Shown here: positions 8,112 to 17,718 of the stretch, one piece after another
How positions within the stretch are numbered: the stretch's first letter is position 1
Layout of the letters: every line of letters starts with the position of its first letter
From: Pseudochryseolinea flava
GTDB lineage: Bacteria > Bacteroidota > Bacteroidia > Cytophagales > Cyclobacteriaceae
Direction: 5' to 3'
NCBI RefSeq assembly: GCF_003286915.1
Contig: NZ_QMFY01000001.1
Coordinates: 868,001-932,000, forward strand
Length of the DNA stretch: 64,000 bases
Position numbers and translations under genes: made by a program
Notes under the pieces: model-generated
What the model saw: the letters and a program-made list of their open reading frames with translations, nothing else
The model's database searches: none
Told to the model about the DNA's origin: nothing

Positions 8112-8891
8112 TTACTTTCTAACAAACATCATCACGGCTGCCAATAAGGTCATGCCAATAATGAACCATCGATATGCTTTTTCCGGTAAACTTTTTACAA
8201 TGATGATCCCCAGATAAGCACCAAGAAAAATCAACGGGAGCGTTGAGAGATCGAGTAGGAAGGTATTGAGATTAATAGTTTCCCAACGCCATATATGAAA
8301 AGGAACTTTCATCCAATTGATGATCATGAAGAACCATGCCGTAGTTCCGATGAAAGAATTTTTTGGGAAACGCATCGACAGAAAATACACGGCCATTACA
8401 GAGCCTGCCAAGTTTCCAACCATCGAAGTGAATCCACCAGCAATTCCTGTTAAGGCACCAAACCATTTTGCATGAGGAACTTCATCTTTGTGTCGTCCGC
8501 GCTCAAGCCAGATCATAATCCCAACGCTTACCAGGATGATCGTGGCCATGATAACCTTGAATACTTGATCGTCTATCTTTTCACCGATCACAGTTCCGAA
8601 AATTGTTCCCACCAGAGCCCAAGGGAGTAGTTTTTTGAGATGCCCCCACTCTGCGTGACGGTGGTAATACCAAACCCCGATCACATCGGCGAGGCAAAGC
8701 ATCGGTAGCATAATACCACTCGACAATTGACCACCAAATACAGCGGCGAGCATTGGTACAGAAAGCATTCCGGCGCCATGCACACCAGTTTTCGACATGC
8801 CGACGAGCACGCCAACGATCGCGATGAAGATGAGGTCAGCATAGCTGAGGGTGAATCCAAAAATTGTGAGCAAGAAAAAATGTTTTGGCAA
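8112..8891 (-). CDS. TSUP (TauE/SafE) family membrane permease
   Basis: 259 residues with about seven to eight hydrophobic segments. The N-terminal half carries GVLVGMSKTGVHGAGMLSVP, the family's first re-entrant motif, and the second half repeats the idea with GALTGIAGGFTSMVGNLAGS. TSUP proteins move sulfite, organosulfonates or other small anions across the inner membrane; the substrate here is unknown. The best start is a TTG 13 bp after the photolyase-related gene's stop, so the two are likely one transcript. Confidence 0.85.
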   Translation of the reverse strand: MPKHFFLLTIFGFTLSYADLIFIAIVGVLVGMSKTGVHGAGMLSVPMLAAVFGGQLSSGIMLPMLCLADVIGVWYYHRHAEWGHLKKLLPWALVGTIFGTVIGEKIDDQVFKVIMATIILVSVGIMIWLERGRHKDEVPHAKWFGALTGIAGGFTSMVGNLAGSVMAVYFLSMRFPKNSFIGTTAWFFMIINWMKVPFHIWRWETINLNTFLLDLSTLPLIFLGAYLGIIIVKSLPEKAYRWFIIGMTLLAAVMMFVRK

Positions 8892-8904
8892 AACTAAGAA
8901 AATC

Positions 8905-10407
8905 TCAACGACGTGTCGTGAAATTAATTTGCGTCGAATGTGGATGACGTAGGTGTGCTAAAAATTCGTCTGCTACTTTCAAATGACGCTGCAGTTTTAC
9001 CTTCTCCATTTTTCCCAACAACGACACAATCATGTTCATCCGTTGGTTTTGACGGAATGTGTCTTGATTTTTGAAAATATAACGCCAGTAGAGTGCGTCC
9101 CAGATATCACACCACTTTCCTTTCTTGTAATCACTCATTTTCAGAATGTAGTTGGATCCGGAAACATACGGCTTAGTGGTGATCAATCCACCATCGGCAT
9201 ATTGACTCATGCCGTAAACATTAGGCACCATTACCCAGTCATAAGCATCGATGAATAATTCCATGAACCAATGGTACACGTGGTTTGGATGGAACTGACA
9301 GAGTTGCATAAAGTTTCCGAGAATCATCAGCCGTTCAATGTGGTGGCAATAACCTGTCTTCAAGATTTTTTTGATCGTAGCATCAATGGGCTCGATGCCT
9401 GTATCACCTGTCCAAAATGTTTCTGGGATTTTGTTTGAGAAATTCTGGCTATTGGCTGTTCTTTCGAAGACTCCTTCACGCATGTAAATTCCGCGCATAA
9501 ATTCTCGCCAGCCAATAATCTGACGAATGAATCCTTCGAGACAATTTAGAGGATAATGGTAAGTATTCACGAATTCAAAAACTTTATCGACGATTTGTTT
9601 AGGTGTAAGCAGGCCGATATTCAGGGCCGGCGTAAGAACAGCGTGAAATAGAAATGATTCATTTCTTACGATAGCGTCTTCGTAATCGCCAAACGAATGC
9701 ATTCGATGACGAAGGAAATCTTCTAGCGTAATGATAGCTTCTTCATGCGTTGTGGGATAAAGAAAACTTTCGCACGTGCCATAATTTTCAGCGAAATGTT
9801 GATTAGCATAATTCTTCGCTTCCTTGACGAAATCATTTTCGCGTGGAATATAGATCGGCGGAATAGAAACGTTCTTTCCTACTTTCTTCCTGTTTTCCGT
9901 ATCAAAGCTCCACTTGCCGCCGAGAGGTCCGCCGCTTTCATCAAGCAATATTTTTAGCTTCTTTCTTTGTTGAATGTAAAAGTTCGCCATGAAGTATTTC
10001 CCGTTTGTCATAGACGCGAATTCTTCATCGGTAATCAGAAAGTTTGGTGTGCGATGGACAACAAGTGTAATATCATTATGACTACTGTATCTTTTTAGGC
10101 GCCGTGTTAAAAGATAGTCCACAGCTTCAACACAATGAATTGTGGTTACTCGTTTATTCCTTAACCCTTCAAATAAAGTTTTTAGGTTATCATGCTCCGC
10201 ATGCTCTACGTAATGAACTTTGAAACCTTGATGCTTGAGTCGTTGCTCATAATATTTCATCGATGCACGATGCAATACTAATTTCTGTTTATGAAACTTA
10301 AATTGGGTGAAGTATAAGTGGTCTTCGATAAGAAAGACCTCAACATTCTTTTTTAACCAAGATGTTTCAGCGAACAGCTGATGCGGAAAAATGAGTGCTG
10401 CTTCCAT
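8905..10407 (-). CDS. cryptochrome/photolyase-related protein (DPRP type)
   Basis: 500 residues. The N-terminal Rossmann-like domain starts EAALIFPHQLFAETSWL and the C-terminal FAD-binding helical domain includes EGFIRQIIGWREFMRGIYMR, TGYCHHIERLMILGNFMQL and VPNVYGMSQYADGG, diagnostic of the deoxyribodipyrimidine photolyase-related family (PF04244). Characterised members (PhrB, CryB) repair (6-4) photoproducts or act as blue-light sensors and carry a 4Fe-4S cluster. Here the segment that normally holds Cys ligands reads ILKMSDYKKGKWCDIWDALYW: shortened, and with one Cys in place of three. The protein is followed 13 bp later by a TSUP permease gene. Confidence 0.88.
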   Translation of the reverse strand: MEAALIFPHQLFAETSWLKKNVEVFLIEDHLYFTQFKFHKQKLVLHRASMKYYEQRLKHQGFKVHYVEHAEHDNLKTLFEGLRNKRVTTIHCVEAVDYLLTRRLKRYSSHNDITLVVHRTPNFLITDEEFASMTNGKYFMANFYIQQRKKLKILLDESGGPLGGKWSFDTENRKKVGKNVSIPPIYIPRENDFVKEAKNYANQHFAENYGTCESFLYPTTHEEAIITLEDFLRHRMHSFGDYEDAIVRNESFLFHAVLTPALNIGLLTPKQIVDKVFEFVNTYHYPLNCLEGFIRQIIGWREFMRGIYMREGVFERTANSQNFSNKIPETFWTGDTGIEPIDATIKKILKTGYCHHIERLMILGNFMQLCQFHPNHVYHWFMELFIDAYDWVMVPNVYGMSQYADGGLITTKPYVSGSNYILKMSDYKKGKWCDIWDALYWRYIFKNQDTFRQNQRMNMIVSLLGKMEKVKLQRHLKVADEFLAHLRHPHSTQINFTTRR

Positions 10408-10467
10408 GACAAGGAAACAGTTGTTGCACTGAATTGTTTGCTCAGTGTTACATCATTCACAAAACGA

Positions 10468-11100
10468 TTAACTAAACAAGTTATTTAATTCGAGGTCGAT
10501 CTTGTTTACGATAAAGGAAAAGTCGTCGATGCGCTCTACAAAGTCGAGATCGTTCACATCAATAACCAGGAGCTTGCCCAGTTTATAGTTAGCAATCCAG
10601 TTTTCATAGTGTTGGTTGAGATTTTTTAAGTAGTCAATTCGAATGGCGTACTCATAGTCCCTTCCACGCTTTTCAATTTGTCGAACAAGTTTTGGAATGT
10701 CAGCTTTCAGATAAATCAATAAGTCCGGCGGCTGCACAAACTTGATCATCGAATTAAAAATATCTTGATAACTCTGATAGTCGCGATCAGAAATGAACGC
10801 ACTTTTGTGAAGGTTGGCCGCGAATATGTAAGCATCTTCGTAGATCGTCCTATCCTGAACGGTTGTTTTTTCACTTGCACGAATCTCATTCACTTGACGA
10901 AAACGACTATTCAGAAAGAAAATTTGCACGTGAAAAGCCCACCGTGGCATGTCTTCGTAGAAGTCGCGGAGATATGGATTGTTATCCACCGCTTCAATCA
11001 ATGCTTCCCATCCATAATGTTTTCCGAGCTTCAAGGCCAGCGTTGTTTTTCCGCTACCAATATTTCCGCAGATGGCAATGTGCTTAGGCAAGGGTTTCAT
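10468..11100 (-). CDS. deoxynucleoside kinase
   Basis: 210 residues. The P-loop GNIGSGKTT is at residues ~10-18, the substrate-binding QDRTIYEDAYIFA (DRS/DRT motif) is in the middle, and the LID arginines lie in QIEKRGRDYE, all typical of the dCK/dGK/dNK family (PF01712) that phosphorylates deoxyribonucleosides for dNTP salvage. Nucleoside preference cannot be read reliably. ATG 11100 (MKPLPKHIAICGNIG) is preferred over a TTG ten codons upstream. It lies 44 bp downstream of corA on the same strand and may be co-transcribed with it. Confidence 0.9.
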   Translation of the reverse strand: MKPLPKHIAICGNIGSGKTTLALKLGKHYGWEALIEAVDNNPYLRDFYEDMPRWAFHVQIFFLNSRFRQVNEIRASEKTTVQDRTIYEDAYIFAANLHKSAFISDRDYQSYQDIFNSMIKFVQPPDLLIYLKADIPKLVRQIEKRGRDYEYAIRIDYLKNLNQHYENWIANYKLGKLLVIDVNDLDFVERIDDFSFIVNKIDLELNNLFS

Positions 11101-11144
11101 TTTGTAGTTGGTAAAGTGATTGTTGTTCAACTAGTGCTAGTTGA

Positions 11145-12095
11145 TTAAAGCCATTTCTTTCGCTTGAAATACCAAAGAAAAAGTAATGAAGATAAAATCA
11201 TCAATCCAATGGCAAAAGGATATCCCGCTAGCCAACTTAGTTCGGGCATGTGTTTAAAGTTCATCCCGTAAATGCTCGCAATCAAAGTGGGAGGCATGAA
11301 CACCACGGTTACAACGGTGAATATTTTGATAACCGTATTTTGCTCGATGTTTACAAGACCGAGAAAAGTATTCTGTAAATATTCAAGTCGTTCCGATATG
11401 AACTGTGCATGTTGAAGGAGTGACCCAATGTCTTTGATGATAACTTTGAGTCTCTCATTCTCAATTTTGTTGAACTCCGGAATTCGAATCAAAGAACTAA
11501 CGACACGTTGTTTCTCGGTTATGGTCTCGTGGAGCAGCATGGTGTTTTCTTGCAACTGCGCGATACCCAAAAGAAGATCTTCTTTTAGTGAGCGCCGCGA
11601 TATCATTTCCTTACTGATCGTATTTACTTTTCTGCTGACGTTCTCGATCAAGTCGGCGTCGCTATCGATGCGTGTCTCTAGGATCGTGAGGAAAATATCG
11701 AGTCCGTGTTCCTTGGTGTCAGCGTTCATCGATTTAAGTTTCCTCACCGTTTCGGCAAAGATTCTTAAATCACCTTGACGGTATGTGAACAGCACGTTGT
11801 CTTTGAGAATGAACGTAACGTTTTGAACAGACATTTCGGCGTCAGCGCCGATGAAGCCAAGGTTAATCTCTATCGTTTCTTCCGTTTCTAGAAAGCGCGA
11901 ACTGCTTTCGATTTCTTGCACCTCTTGGTACGTGAAGAACTCAATCTTATAGGTCCTCTCGATGAATTCTTTTTCTTCTTGCGAAGGCGACTGGAGATCG
12001 ATCCAGATAATACTTTTCAATGCCGAAATTTCTTCCCGCGGCAGATTTTTGAACTGCTCTAGTTTGCCCTGCTTGATGGTATATACTCTTACCAT
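11145..12095 (-). CDS. corA: magnesium/cobalt transporter CorA family
   Basis: 316 residues. A long cytoplasmic domain (1-250) ends in the stalk helix, followed by two membrane helices (about 257-277 and 291-310). The signature selectivity motif YGMNFKHMPEL lies between them, and the C-terminus is basic (YFKRKKWL). The homopentamer imports Mg2+ through the inner membrane. The start ATG is unambiguous and divergent from the isomerase gene across 190 bp in which I saw no clear regulatory element or Mg-sensing leader. Confidence 0.93.
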   Translation of the reverse strand: MVRVYTIKQGKLEQFKNLPREEISALKSIIWIDLQSPSQEEKEFIERTYKIEFFTYQEVQEIESSSRFLETEETIEINLGFIGADAEMSVQNVTFILKDNVLFTYRQGDLRIFAETVRKLKSMNADTKEHGLDIFLTILETRIDSDADLIENVSRKVNTISKEMISRRSLKEDLLLGIAQLQENTMLLHETITEKQRVVSSLIRIPEFNKIENERLKVIIKDIGSLLQHAQFISERLEYLQNTFLGLVNIEQNTVIKIFTVVTVVFMPPTLIASIYGMNFKHMPELSWLAGYPFAIGLMILSSLLFLWYFKRKKWL

Positions 12096-12285
12096 AAAAA
12101 TTGCCGCAATTTATGACCATTATCGTAAAAATCTGGTGCCTCTTATCGAAATGATGAGATGAAATGAATTGTTTTTACCGGCAACGTTCTTTCATCAAAT
12201 CGCAGAAGTGTGGCTCACACAATTCAAAACGATTGCGTTAACTTAGGCTACAATTTTTGATCTCCCGAGTAAATTAGACCAACCC

Positions 12286-13155
12286 ATGAAAGTCACGCGT
12301 AAACAAGCATTAAAAACGATGGCCGTCAGTGCATTAGGTACGTTCGCGATACCTTCTCTACGGGCTACTGCCGAAGAACTTCAACCGTTACCCTTGAAAG
12401 GAAATATCAATCACTCTGTATGCCAATGGTGCTATAACAGCATTCCTTTGGAAGACCTGGTCGTTGCAGCCAAAGCAATCGGGATCAGTTCTGTTGAGCT
12501 TTTGAACAGTGAACAATGGCCCACAGCATTGAAACATGGACTGACGTGCGCGATGGGATACGGCTCGAGCATTGGATTAAACCGCGGGTTCAACGATCCA
12601 TCGCTTCATGACCAATTGTTAAAAGACTACACGCAGTCGATTCCGAAAGCCGCAGATGCCGGGATCAAAAGTTTGATCTGCTTCAGTGGAAACAGAAACG
12701 GACTCTCCGATCAACAAGGACTTGAGAATTGTGCCCGTGGTCTTGAGCCGGTGCTTAAGATCGCGCAGAAACACAACGTAAAAATTGTGATGGAACTTTT
12801 GAATAGCAAAGTTGATCATAAAGACTATCAATGTGATCGAACACCATGGGGTGTAGAGCTCTGCCAAAAGACGGGCTCTGAGAATTTTAAATTGTTGTAT
12901 GACATCTACCACATGCAAATCATGGAAGGCGACGTAATTGCGACGATCAATAAATACAAAGATTTCATCGGACATTATCACACGGGTGGCGTTCCGGGGC
13001 GTCATGAGATTGATGAAACGCAGGAACTTTATTATCCGGCGATCATGAAGGCCATTGTGAAAACTGGGTTTAAAGGTTTTGTAGCGCAAGAGTTCATTCC
13101 GGCGCATGAACCATTAAAATCCTTGAAAGCTTCTATTACAATTTGTGATGTTTAG
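12286..13155 (+). CDS. exported TIM-barrel isomerase (hydroxypyruvate isomerase/xylose isomerase-like)
   Basis: 289 residues. The N-terminus VTRKQALKTMAVSALGTFAI resembles a Tat-type signal with RK instead of RR, so export is likely but the route is uncertain. The AP-endonuclease-2-like TIM barrel (PF01261) follows: SVCQWCYNSIPLEDL, GIKSLICFSGNR, KIVMELLNSKVDH, FKLLYDIYHMQIMEGD (metal ligands), and IGHYHTGGVPGRHEID. The C-terminus FVAQEFIPAHEPLKSLK is characteristic of hydroxypyruvate isomerase-like members. The substrate is probably a small sugar or keto acid. It ends at a shared terminator. Confidence 0.85.
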   Translation: MKVTRKQALKTMAVSALGTFAIPSLRATAEELQPLPLKGNINHSVCQWCYNSIPLEDLVVAAKAIGISSVELLNSEQWPTALKHGLTCAMGYGSSIGLNRGFNDPSLHDQLLKDYTQSIPKAADAGIKSLICFSGNRNGLSDQQGLENCARGLEPVLKIAQKHNVKIVMELLNSKVDHKDYQCDRTPWGVELCQKTGSENFKLLYDIYHMQIMEGDVIATINKYKDFIGHYHTGGVPGRHEIDETQELYYPAIMKAIVKTGFKGFVAQEFIPAHEPLKSLKASITICDV

Positions 13156-13165
13156 AATTTAATGG

Positions 13166-13209
13166 AGTGCACGACTGTGGTCTATATCTGGGGCTGCTTG
13201 TCGTGCACT
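13166..13209. terminator. hairpin with 10-bp stem between convergent genes
   Basis: AGTGCACGAC (13166-13175) is perfectly repeated in inverse as GTCGTGCACT (13200-13209), with a 24-nt loop. It separates the isomerase and DinB-like genes. Confidence 0.65.
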
Positions 13210-13212
13210 TTA

Positions 13213-13746
13213 TTAATGAAATGAATTGAGTAGTCTGCGCACTTGCGGCATGTGATGGCGGAAATGTTCACGTAAGAAACAAACGGCTTGCGCAGCATCA
13301 AGCCTCCCGGCGATATGATGCTTGAAGATCTTTTTACGAGCATGCTCACTCGGAATCGATGCAAGAAATTTTTTGAGGTCTGCTCGCGAATCATCCCACT
13401 TTAAGATAAGCTCATCAAACTTTAGTGAAGTTGGCGTACTTGCAACCAACGACTTTGGTGCAGTAAAGCGAAACACAGGAACGCGTTGTGAGAATTTTAG
13501 CAAAAGCATTTTCAGTACTTCTAGCGCTCCTGAATCGTCAAGTTTGTCTATTCCCAACGACTTCTTCTTCATGTAAAGCAGCGATAGTCTCTCTGCTGTG
13601 AGTAAATGGGCAACAAGTTGGTTGATAGACCATTTTCCCCGAATACGAATATTACGTTGTTCTTCGCTGAGCGCCCTCAGTTCCGCGACAAGAATTTTAC
13701 GCTCAATTTCTAGCAGGTCGAAATATTTTTGAAAGTAAGCGTTCAT
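13213..13746 (-). CDS. DinB-like four-helix protein
   Basis: 177 residues. Conserved DinB_2 features include KWSINQLVAHLLTAERL (first metal His), a C-terminal FLREHFRHHMPQVRRLL with the paired histidines, and helical content throughout. DinB/YfiT-like proteins are metal-binding four-helix bundles, some acting as thiol-dependent transferases with bacillithiol or mycothiol. This window also carries a YpdA-like bacillithiol disulfide reductase, which fits. It begins 10 bp after the stop of the propeller kinase, so it is probably the second gene of that transcript. Confidence 0.75.
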   Translation of the reverse strand: MNAYFQKYFDLLEIERKILVAELRALSEEQRNIRIRGKWSINQLVAHLLTAERLSLLYMKKKSLGIDKLDDSGALEVLKMLLLKFSQRVPVFRFTAPKSLVASTPTSLKFDELILKWDDSRADLKKFLASIPSEHARKKIFKHHIAGRLDAAQAVCFLREHFRHHMPQVRRLLNSFH

Positions 13747-13756
13747 GGTTGTAATA

Positions 13757-16700
13757 CTAGAATGATTTTCTCTTTAGCGTAATCAGCGTGCCTGATTCAT
13801 TTTGTAAAACAAACTTTCCTTGAATGGCCTCTGCTCTTCGTTGCATGTTTCTCAACCCGTTGCCTTTTCCGTTTCCGTTTACATTCAACCCTTTCCCGTT
13901 GTCGTGAATGGTCATTGTAAACTCATTCCCATGATTAGAAATTCGAACCAATACTTTTGATGCACCTGCGTGTTTTACAATATTGTTGATTGATTCCTTG
14001 AAGATCAAATAGAGATTTTGCTTTTGTGCAGGGTCAAGCGTGACCTTTTCGTTGATGCCGTCGATCTTAAAATCGAGCTCTATATTTTTAGTTTGAAAAA
14101 GCTCTGTCGCTAAATCTTTCATCCTAAAAATAAGGGCACCCATCGTATCACTACGATTGTCGATGGACCACACGATGTCGCTCATGGTGCTCACGACTTC
14201 CCTGCTGAGTGAATTGATATTCTTCAAATATCCAGTACCCTCTCCGTTGGCGGTGCCATTTTGAAGAAGATCTGAATAGATTGAAATGCGTGTAAGGCTC
14301 GATCCAACCTCGTCATGGAGATCGCTCGCGATTTTGTTTCTCAAGCGCTCTATCTTGATGGTTTGCGCCAGCCGGTACCGGTGAAGTGAATAGATAATTG
14401 CACCGACCACGACAATCATCATGGCGCGGAACCACCAGGTTTTCCAAAATGGCGGTGTGATCACGATGTGAATAGACTCGCCGGGATCGCTCCAATAACC
14501 ATCGGGATTACCGGCGCGTACTCTGAAAGTATAATGGCCGGGGTCAAGATTTGTGTAAACCGCCTCGCGTTTAACATTTGCATCACTCCAACTATTGTCA
14601 AATCCTTCTAGCATATAGGAGTACTTGATTTTGTGCGGTGCGGTGAACTCAGGCGCTGTAAAGTTGAACGTGATATAATTTTCGTGATAATCTAAGGCAA
14701 TGGAATTCTTTGCCGGAAACAATTTGTCATGAATGGTGTAGGATTCGATGATCAGCTTGGGTGGAATATTGCTTTCCTCTACGCGCGTTGGATCAAAGAC
14801 ATTAAACCCATTCACACCACCAAAGTAGAGCGCACCAGAAGAACTTTTTAATGCTGCATTGGTATTGAATTCATTGCTTTGTAAACCATCTTCGTATGTG
14901 TAATTTTTAAAGCGGTACGAAAGCGTGTAGAACTTATTTAAACCGTGATCACTGCTGATCCAATAATTCCCTTCGTCGTCCTCGAGAATATCATACACTA
15001 CGTTGTTGTTTAATCCATCTTTTTCGAAGAAGTGTTTGAATTTTCCGGTTTTAAGATTTAAGCGATTTAAACCGGAGTTTGTACAAATCCAATAGATGCT
15101 ATCATTCTGTTGCCGTATGCTCACAACAACCTGATCACTTAGTCCATTCTTATTTTTTCGATCATAATTGTAATTCGTGAAAACGCCACTCTTTTTGTCG
15201 AACCGACTCATGCCACCACCCCAAAAGCCAATCCATAAATACCCATGAGAATCTTTCATGATCGTGTTGAGGAAGTTTGATCCGATTGCTGTTGGATCTT
15301 CTTTTTTGTAGACATAGTTTACAACGGAGTCGCTATCTGGGAAATAATGAATGAGCCCGTTTTCATTTGTGCCAATCCATAATGTTCCATCGTCATTATC
15401 CAAAATCACTTCGCTGATCAATGCTACTTTGCCAAGCACCGAGGGATGTTTGTTGAGAAAGAAATCTGACTTACCCGTTTTTCGGTTATAGCGAATGAGG
15501 CCCATTTTAAAAGAGCCCAACCACAGGTCGTCGTTGCGCTGAACGATCTGATGAATATTTTCACCCAAGTTCCCGCTGTTGTCATGCACATTGACGTGAC
15601 GGAAATTTTTGAGCACGGGGTCAAATACATTTAATGGTCCACTCTCGGTTCCAACCCAAACGTAACCTTCATCATCTTCGCAGAATGACCACACAACGTT
15701 TTGTCCCAGACTTTGTGCGTCATCAGGATTATGGCGATAAGTTTCAAATAGATTTTTTCGCGGATCGTATTTGTCGAGCCCATTGCCCGCGATCCAGACA
15801 ATACCACTTCTGTCTTGCATGATTGCGTAGATGACATTGCTGCTAATGCCAGATTCTACACGGGGATTGTGTTGAAGGAACTCAACACGATCAGAATTAT
15901 GATGATAAATTCGAAGTCCGCTGTTCGTTCCCACCCATGTATTTCCGGTGGCATCTGTTACGATTTTATTGACGTCGTTGGCCTCGAATCCGGGAAGGCG
16001 CGCAAACATTGTTCTGCTGGCGTCCAACTTCACGATGCCGTCGCCGTAGCTTCCGATCCACAAGTTTCTGTCATGATCTTCAGAGATGCTTGTAATACGT
16101 TTACCGCCATCGGTTCCGTATTCACTCTTCTCGTTGAAACGCTGAAAGTGAATTCCCTTTTCATTTTCAATCACTTTATTCAAACCGCCATTCCATGTTC
16201 CTACCCAAATGGTTCCGCGATGGTCACAATACAATGTGCGTACAGCGTTGTCGCTCAACGAATGTTTGTCGTCTTCATCATATTGAAATCTTTGAAACCG
16301 ATTTGTTTTCGGATCGTAAAGGTTCAGTCCGCTATTCCACGATGATATCCAGAGTCGATTTTTTTTATCGCGGAGGATGTAGTTCGGTCTGTTGCCACTG
16401 ATGGAATGTGGATCTTCACTGTTGTGATAGTATTGTACGAATCGATCTTCATTCCTCAAATATTTACACAGGCCTTGAAAAGTGCCAACCCAAAGATTCC
16501 CGTCTACATCTTCTTCGACAGTCCATACCCAATTGTGCGTGAGTGTTGTACTATCGAAAGGATTATTCTTGTAAACTTTAAACGTGTGTCCATCAAATCG
16601 ATTCAAGCCGTCTTGTGTTCCGATCCACAAAAATCCGTGGCTATCTTGAAAAAGCCAGAAGGCTTGTGATTGTGAGAGGCCATCTTTAATGGTGTAGTGA

Positions 16701-16780
16701 TCGAATCTAAAACTAGTTCCCTGCGCTAGCGCCAAATGGGCGAACGCCACTAGAAAGAGCAAGGAAAGGAGTTTTCTCAC
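13757..16780 (-). CDS. ligand-sensing histidine kinase with Reg_prop propellers and Y_Y_Y domain
   Basis: 1007 residues from a GTG start. After a signal peptide (LLSLLFLVAFAHLALAQG) come about 12-14 Reg_prop units (~25-690; e.g. DSHGFLWIGTQDGLNRFD) forming two periplasmic propellers. A Y_Y_Y domain follows (~700-770), then one membrane helix (~785-802), a HisKA_3 domain with H822 in ASDLHDEVGSS, and a HATPase_c domain (N box ~931, DNGKG ~896-960 region) to the end. It is a NarL-type sensor kinase without a fused receiver or HTH, so it needs a separate response regulator, and none is adjacent. The inferred signal is a periplasmic glycan or similar. Confidence 0.92.
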   Translation of the reverse strand: MRKLLSLLFLVAFAHLALAQGTSFRFDHYTIKDGLSQSQAFWLFQDSHGFLWIGTQDGLNRFDGHTFKVYKNNPFDSTTLTHNWVWTVEEDVDGNLWVGTFQGLCKYLRNEDRFVQYYHNSEDPHSISGNRPNYILRDKKNRLWISSWNSGLNLYDPKTNRFQRFQYDEDDKHSLSDNAVRTLYCDHRGTIWVGTWNGGLNKVIENEKGIHFQRFNEKSEYGTDGGKRITSISEDHDRNLWIGSYGDGIVKLDASRTMFARLPGFEANDVNKIVTDATGNTWVGTNSGLRIYHHNSDRVEFLQHNPRVESGISSNVIYAIMQDRSGIVWIAGNGLDKYDPRKNLFETYRHNPDDAQSLGQNVVWSFCEDDEGYVWVGTESGPLNVFDPVLKNFRHVNVHDNSGNLGENIHQIVQRNDDLWLGSFKMGLIRYNRKTGKSDFFLNKHPSVLGKVALISEVILDNDDGTLWIGTNENGLIHYFPDSDSVVNYVYKKEDPTAIGSNFLNTIMKDSHGYLWIGFWGGGMSRFDKKSGVFTNYNYDRKNKNGLSDQVVVSIRQQNDSIYWICTNSGLNRLNLKTGKFKHFFEKDGLNNNVVYDILEDDEGNYWISSDHGLNKFYTLSYRFKNYTYEDGLQSNEFNTNAALKSSSGALYFGGVNGFNVFDPTRVEESNIPPKLIIESYTIHDKLFPAKNSIALDYHENYITFNFTAPEFTAPHKIKYSYMLEGFDNSWSDANVKREAVYTNLDPGHYTFRVRAGNPDGYWSDPGESIHIVITPPFWKTWWFRAMMIVVVGAIIYSLHRYRLAQTIKIERLRNKIASDLHDEVGSSLTRISIYSDLLQNGTANGEGTGYLKNINSLSREVVSTMSDIVWSIDNRSDTMGALIFRMKDLATELFQTKNIELDFKIDGINEKVTLDPAQKQNLYLIFKESINNIVKHAGASKVLVRISNHGNEFTMTIHDNGKGLNVNGNGKGNGLRNMQRRAEAIQGKFVLQNESGTLITLKRKSF

Positions 16781-16833
16781 GGTGTGATAGTAAAACGAAC
16801 CATGAAATTAATAAAAATCGAAACGCGAACGAA

Positions 16834-17715
16834 TTACACAAACCTTTTTAAAATGTTAAGGATTTGCGACAGGTATCCCTGACCGAATAAATTGAGATGC
16901 ACGAGCAAGGGATACAAATTGTAAAGGTCGATTCGTTCAAGCCAATTCTTTTCCAGCGGAAATACTTCGTTGTAGGACGATAGGAAGGACGGGTCGAAGC
17001 CGCCAAATAATTGCGTCATGGCGATATCTACTTCACGATGGCCATAGTAGACGGCAGGGTCAATCAAACAAGGTGCTCCTTGGGACGTGATTAGATTTCC
17101 ACGCCAGAGATCGCCATGAAGCAACGACGCTTTTTCATTTGGAAGAAGCGATGATAGTTTCCGGTATAGCTTTTCGAATTTGCCAATGATCATGTTATCG
17201 GCCATGCCGTTGTCAACTGCAATTTCAACTTGCGCGTTCAAGCGCGTTGTGATCAAGAAGTCAATCCAGGAATTATTAACATGGTTTACTTGAGGTAGTG
17301 ATCCGATATAGTTGTTATGATCTAAGCCAAAATGGGCGCTCTGTGTTTGATGAAGTTGGGCGAGCTTTCGACCGAACATCTTCCAGTAGCCATCCCGTTG
17401 GTTGGTGTCATCGATAAATGACAGCAAGATTATTTGATGTGTTTCGTTCTGCGCGGTGCCTAAAACAGTAGGAATGTAGAAAGCATTTGCCGCCGAGAGT
17501 AGTGCAAGTCCTTTTGCTTCGGCTTCGAACATTCCCGGACACTTGGATTGCAAGTTCCACTTGACGAAAAATATTCCATTCGAAGTGATAAGTTTTCCAG
17601 CGGTGTTTATACATCCACCAGAGATTTCTTTAAAGCCGGATATGGTAACGCGCGTCGAGAATTTATCAGTCAGAAACGATTCAATTGTGCTCCGAAGCGA
17701 TGGCGGGACATTCAT
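16834..17715 (-). CDS. fructosamine/ketosamine-3-kinase family protein
   Basis: 293 residues. The APH-like kinase fold has the catalytic loop SLLHGDLWRGNLI and the Mg-binding CLIDPAVYYGHREVDIAM, the specific signature of fructosamine kinases (PF03881). The nucleotide-binding Lys is in GIFFVKWN (~50). These enzymes phosphorylate sugar adducts on lysines so that they detach (protein deglycation). It starts 3 bp after the stop of the upstream TonB receptor, an arrangement that indicates co-transcription. Confidence 0.88.
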   Translation of the reverse strand: MNVPPSLRSTIESFLTDKFSTRVTISGFKEISGGCINTAGKLITSNGIFFVKWNLQSKCPGMFEAEAKGLALLSAANAFYIPTVLGTAQNETHQIILLSFIDDTNQRDGYWKMFGRKLAQLHQTQSAHFGLDHNNYIGSLPQVNHVNNSWIDFLITTRLNAQVEIAVDNGMADNMIIGKFEKLYRKLSSLLPNEKASLLHGDLWRGNLITSQGAPCLIDPAVYYGHREVDIAMTQLFGGFDPSFLSSYNEVFPLEKNWLERIDLYNLYPLLVHLNLFGQGYLSQILNILKRFV

Positions 17716-17718
17716 GGG

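Noticed and set aside
13757-16780. Propeller kinase as a hybrid two-component system
   Set aside because: The protein ends after the ATPase domain and has no receiver or AraC-type HTH.
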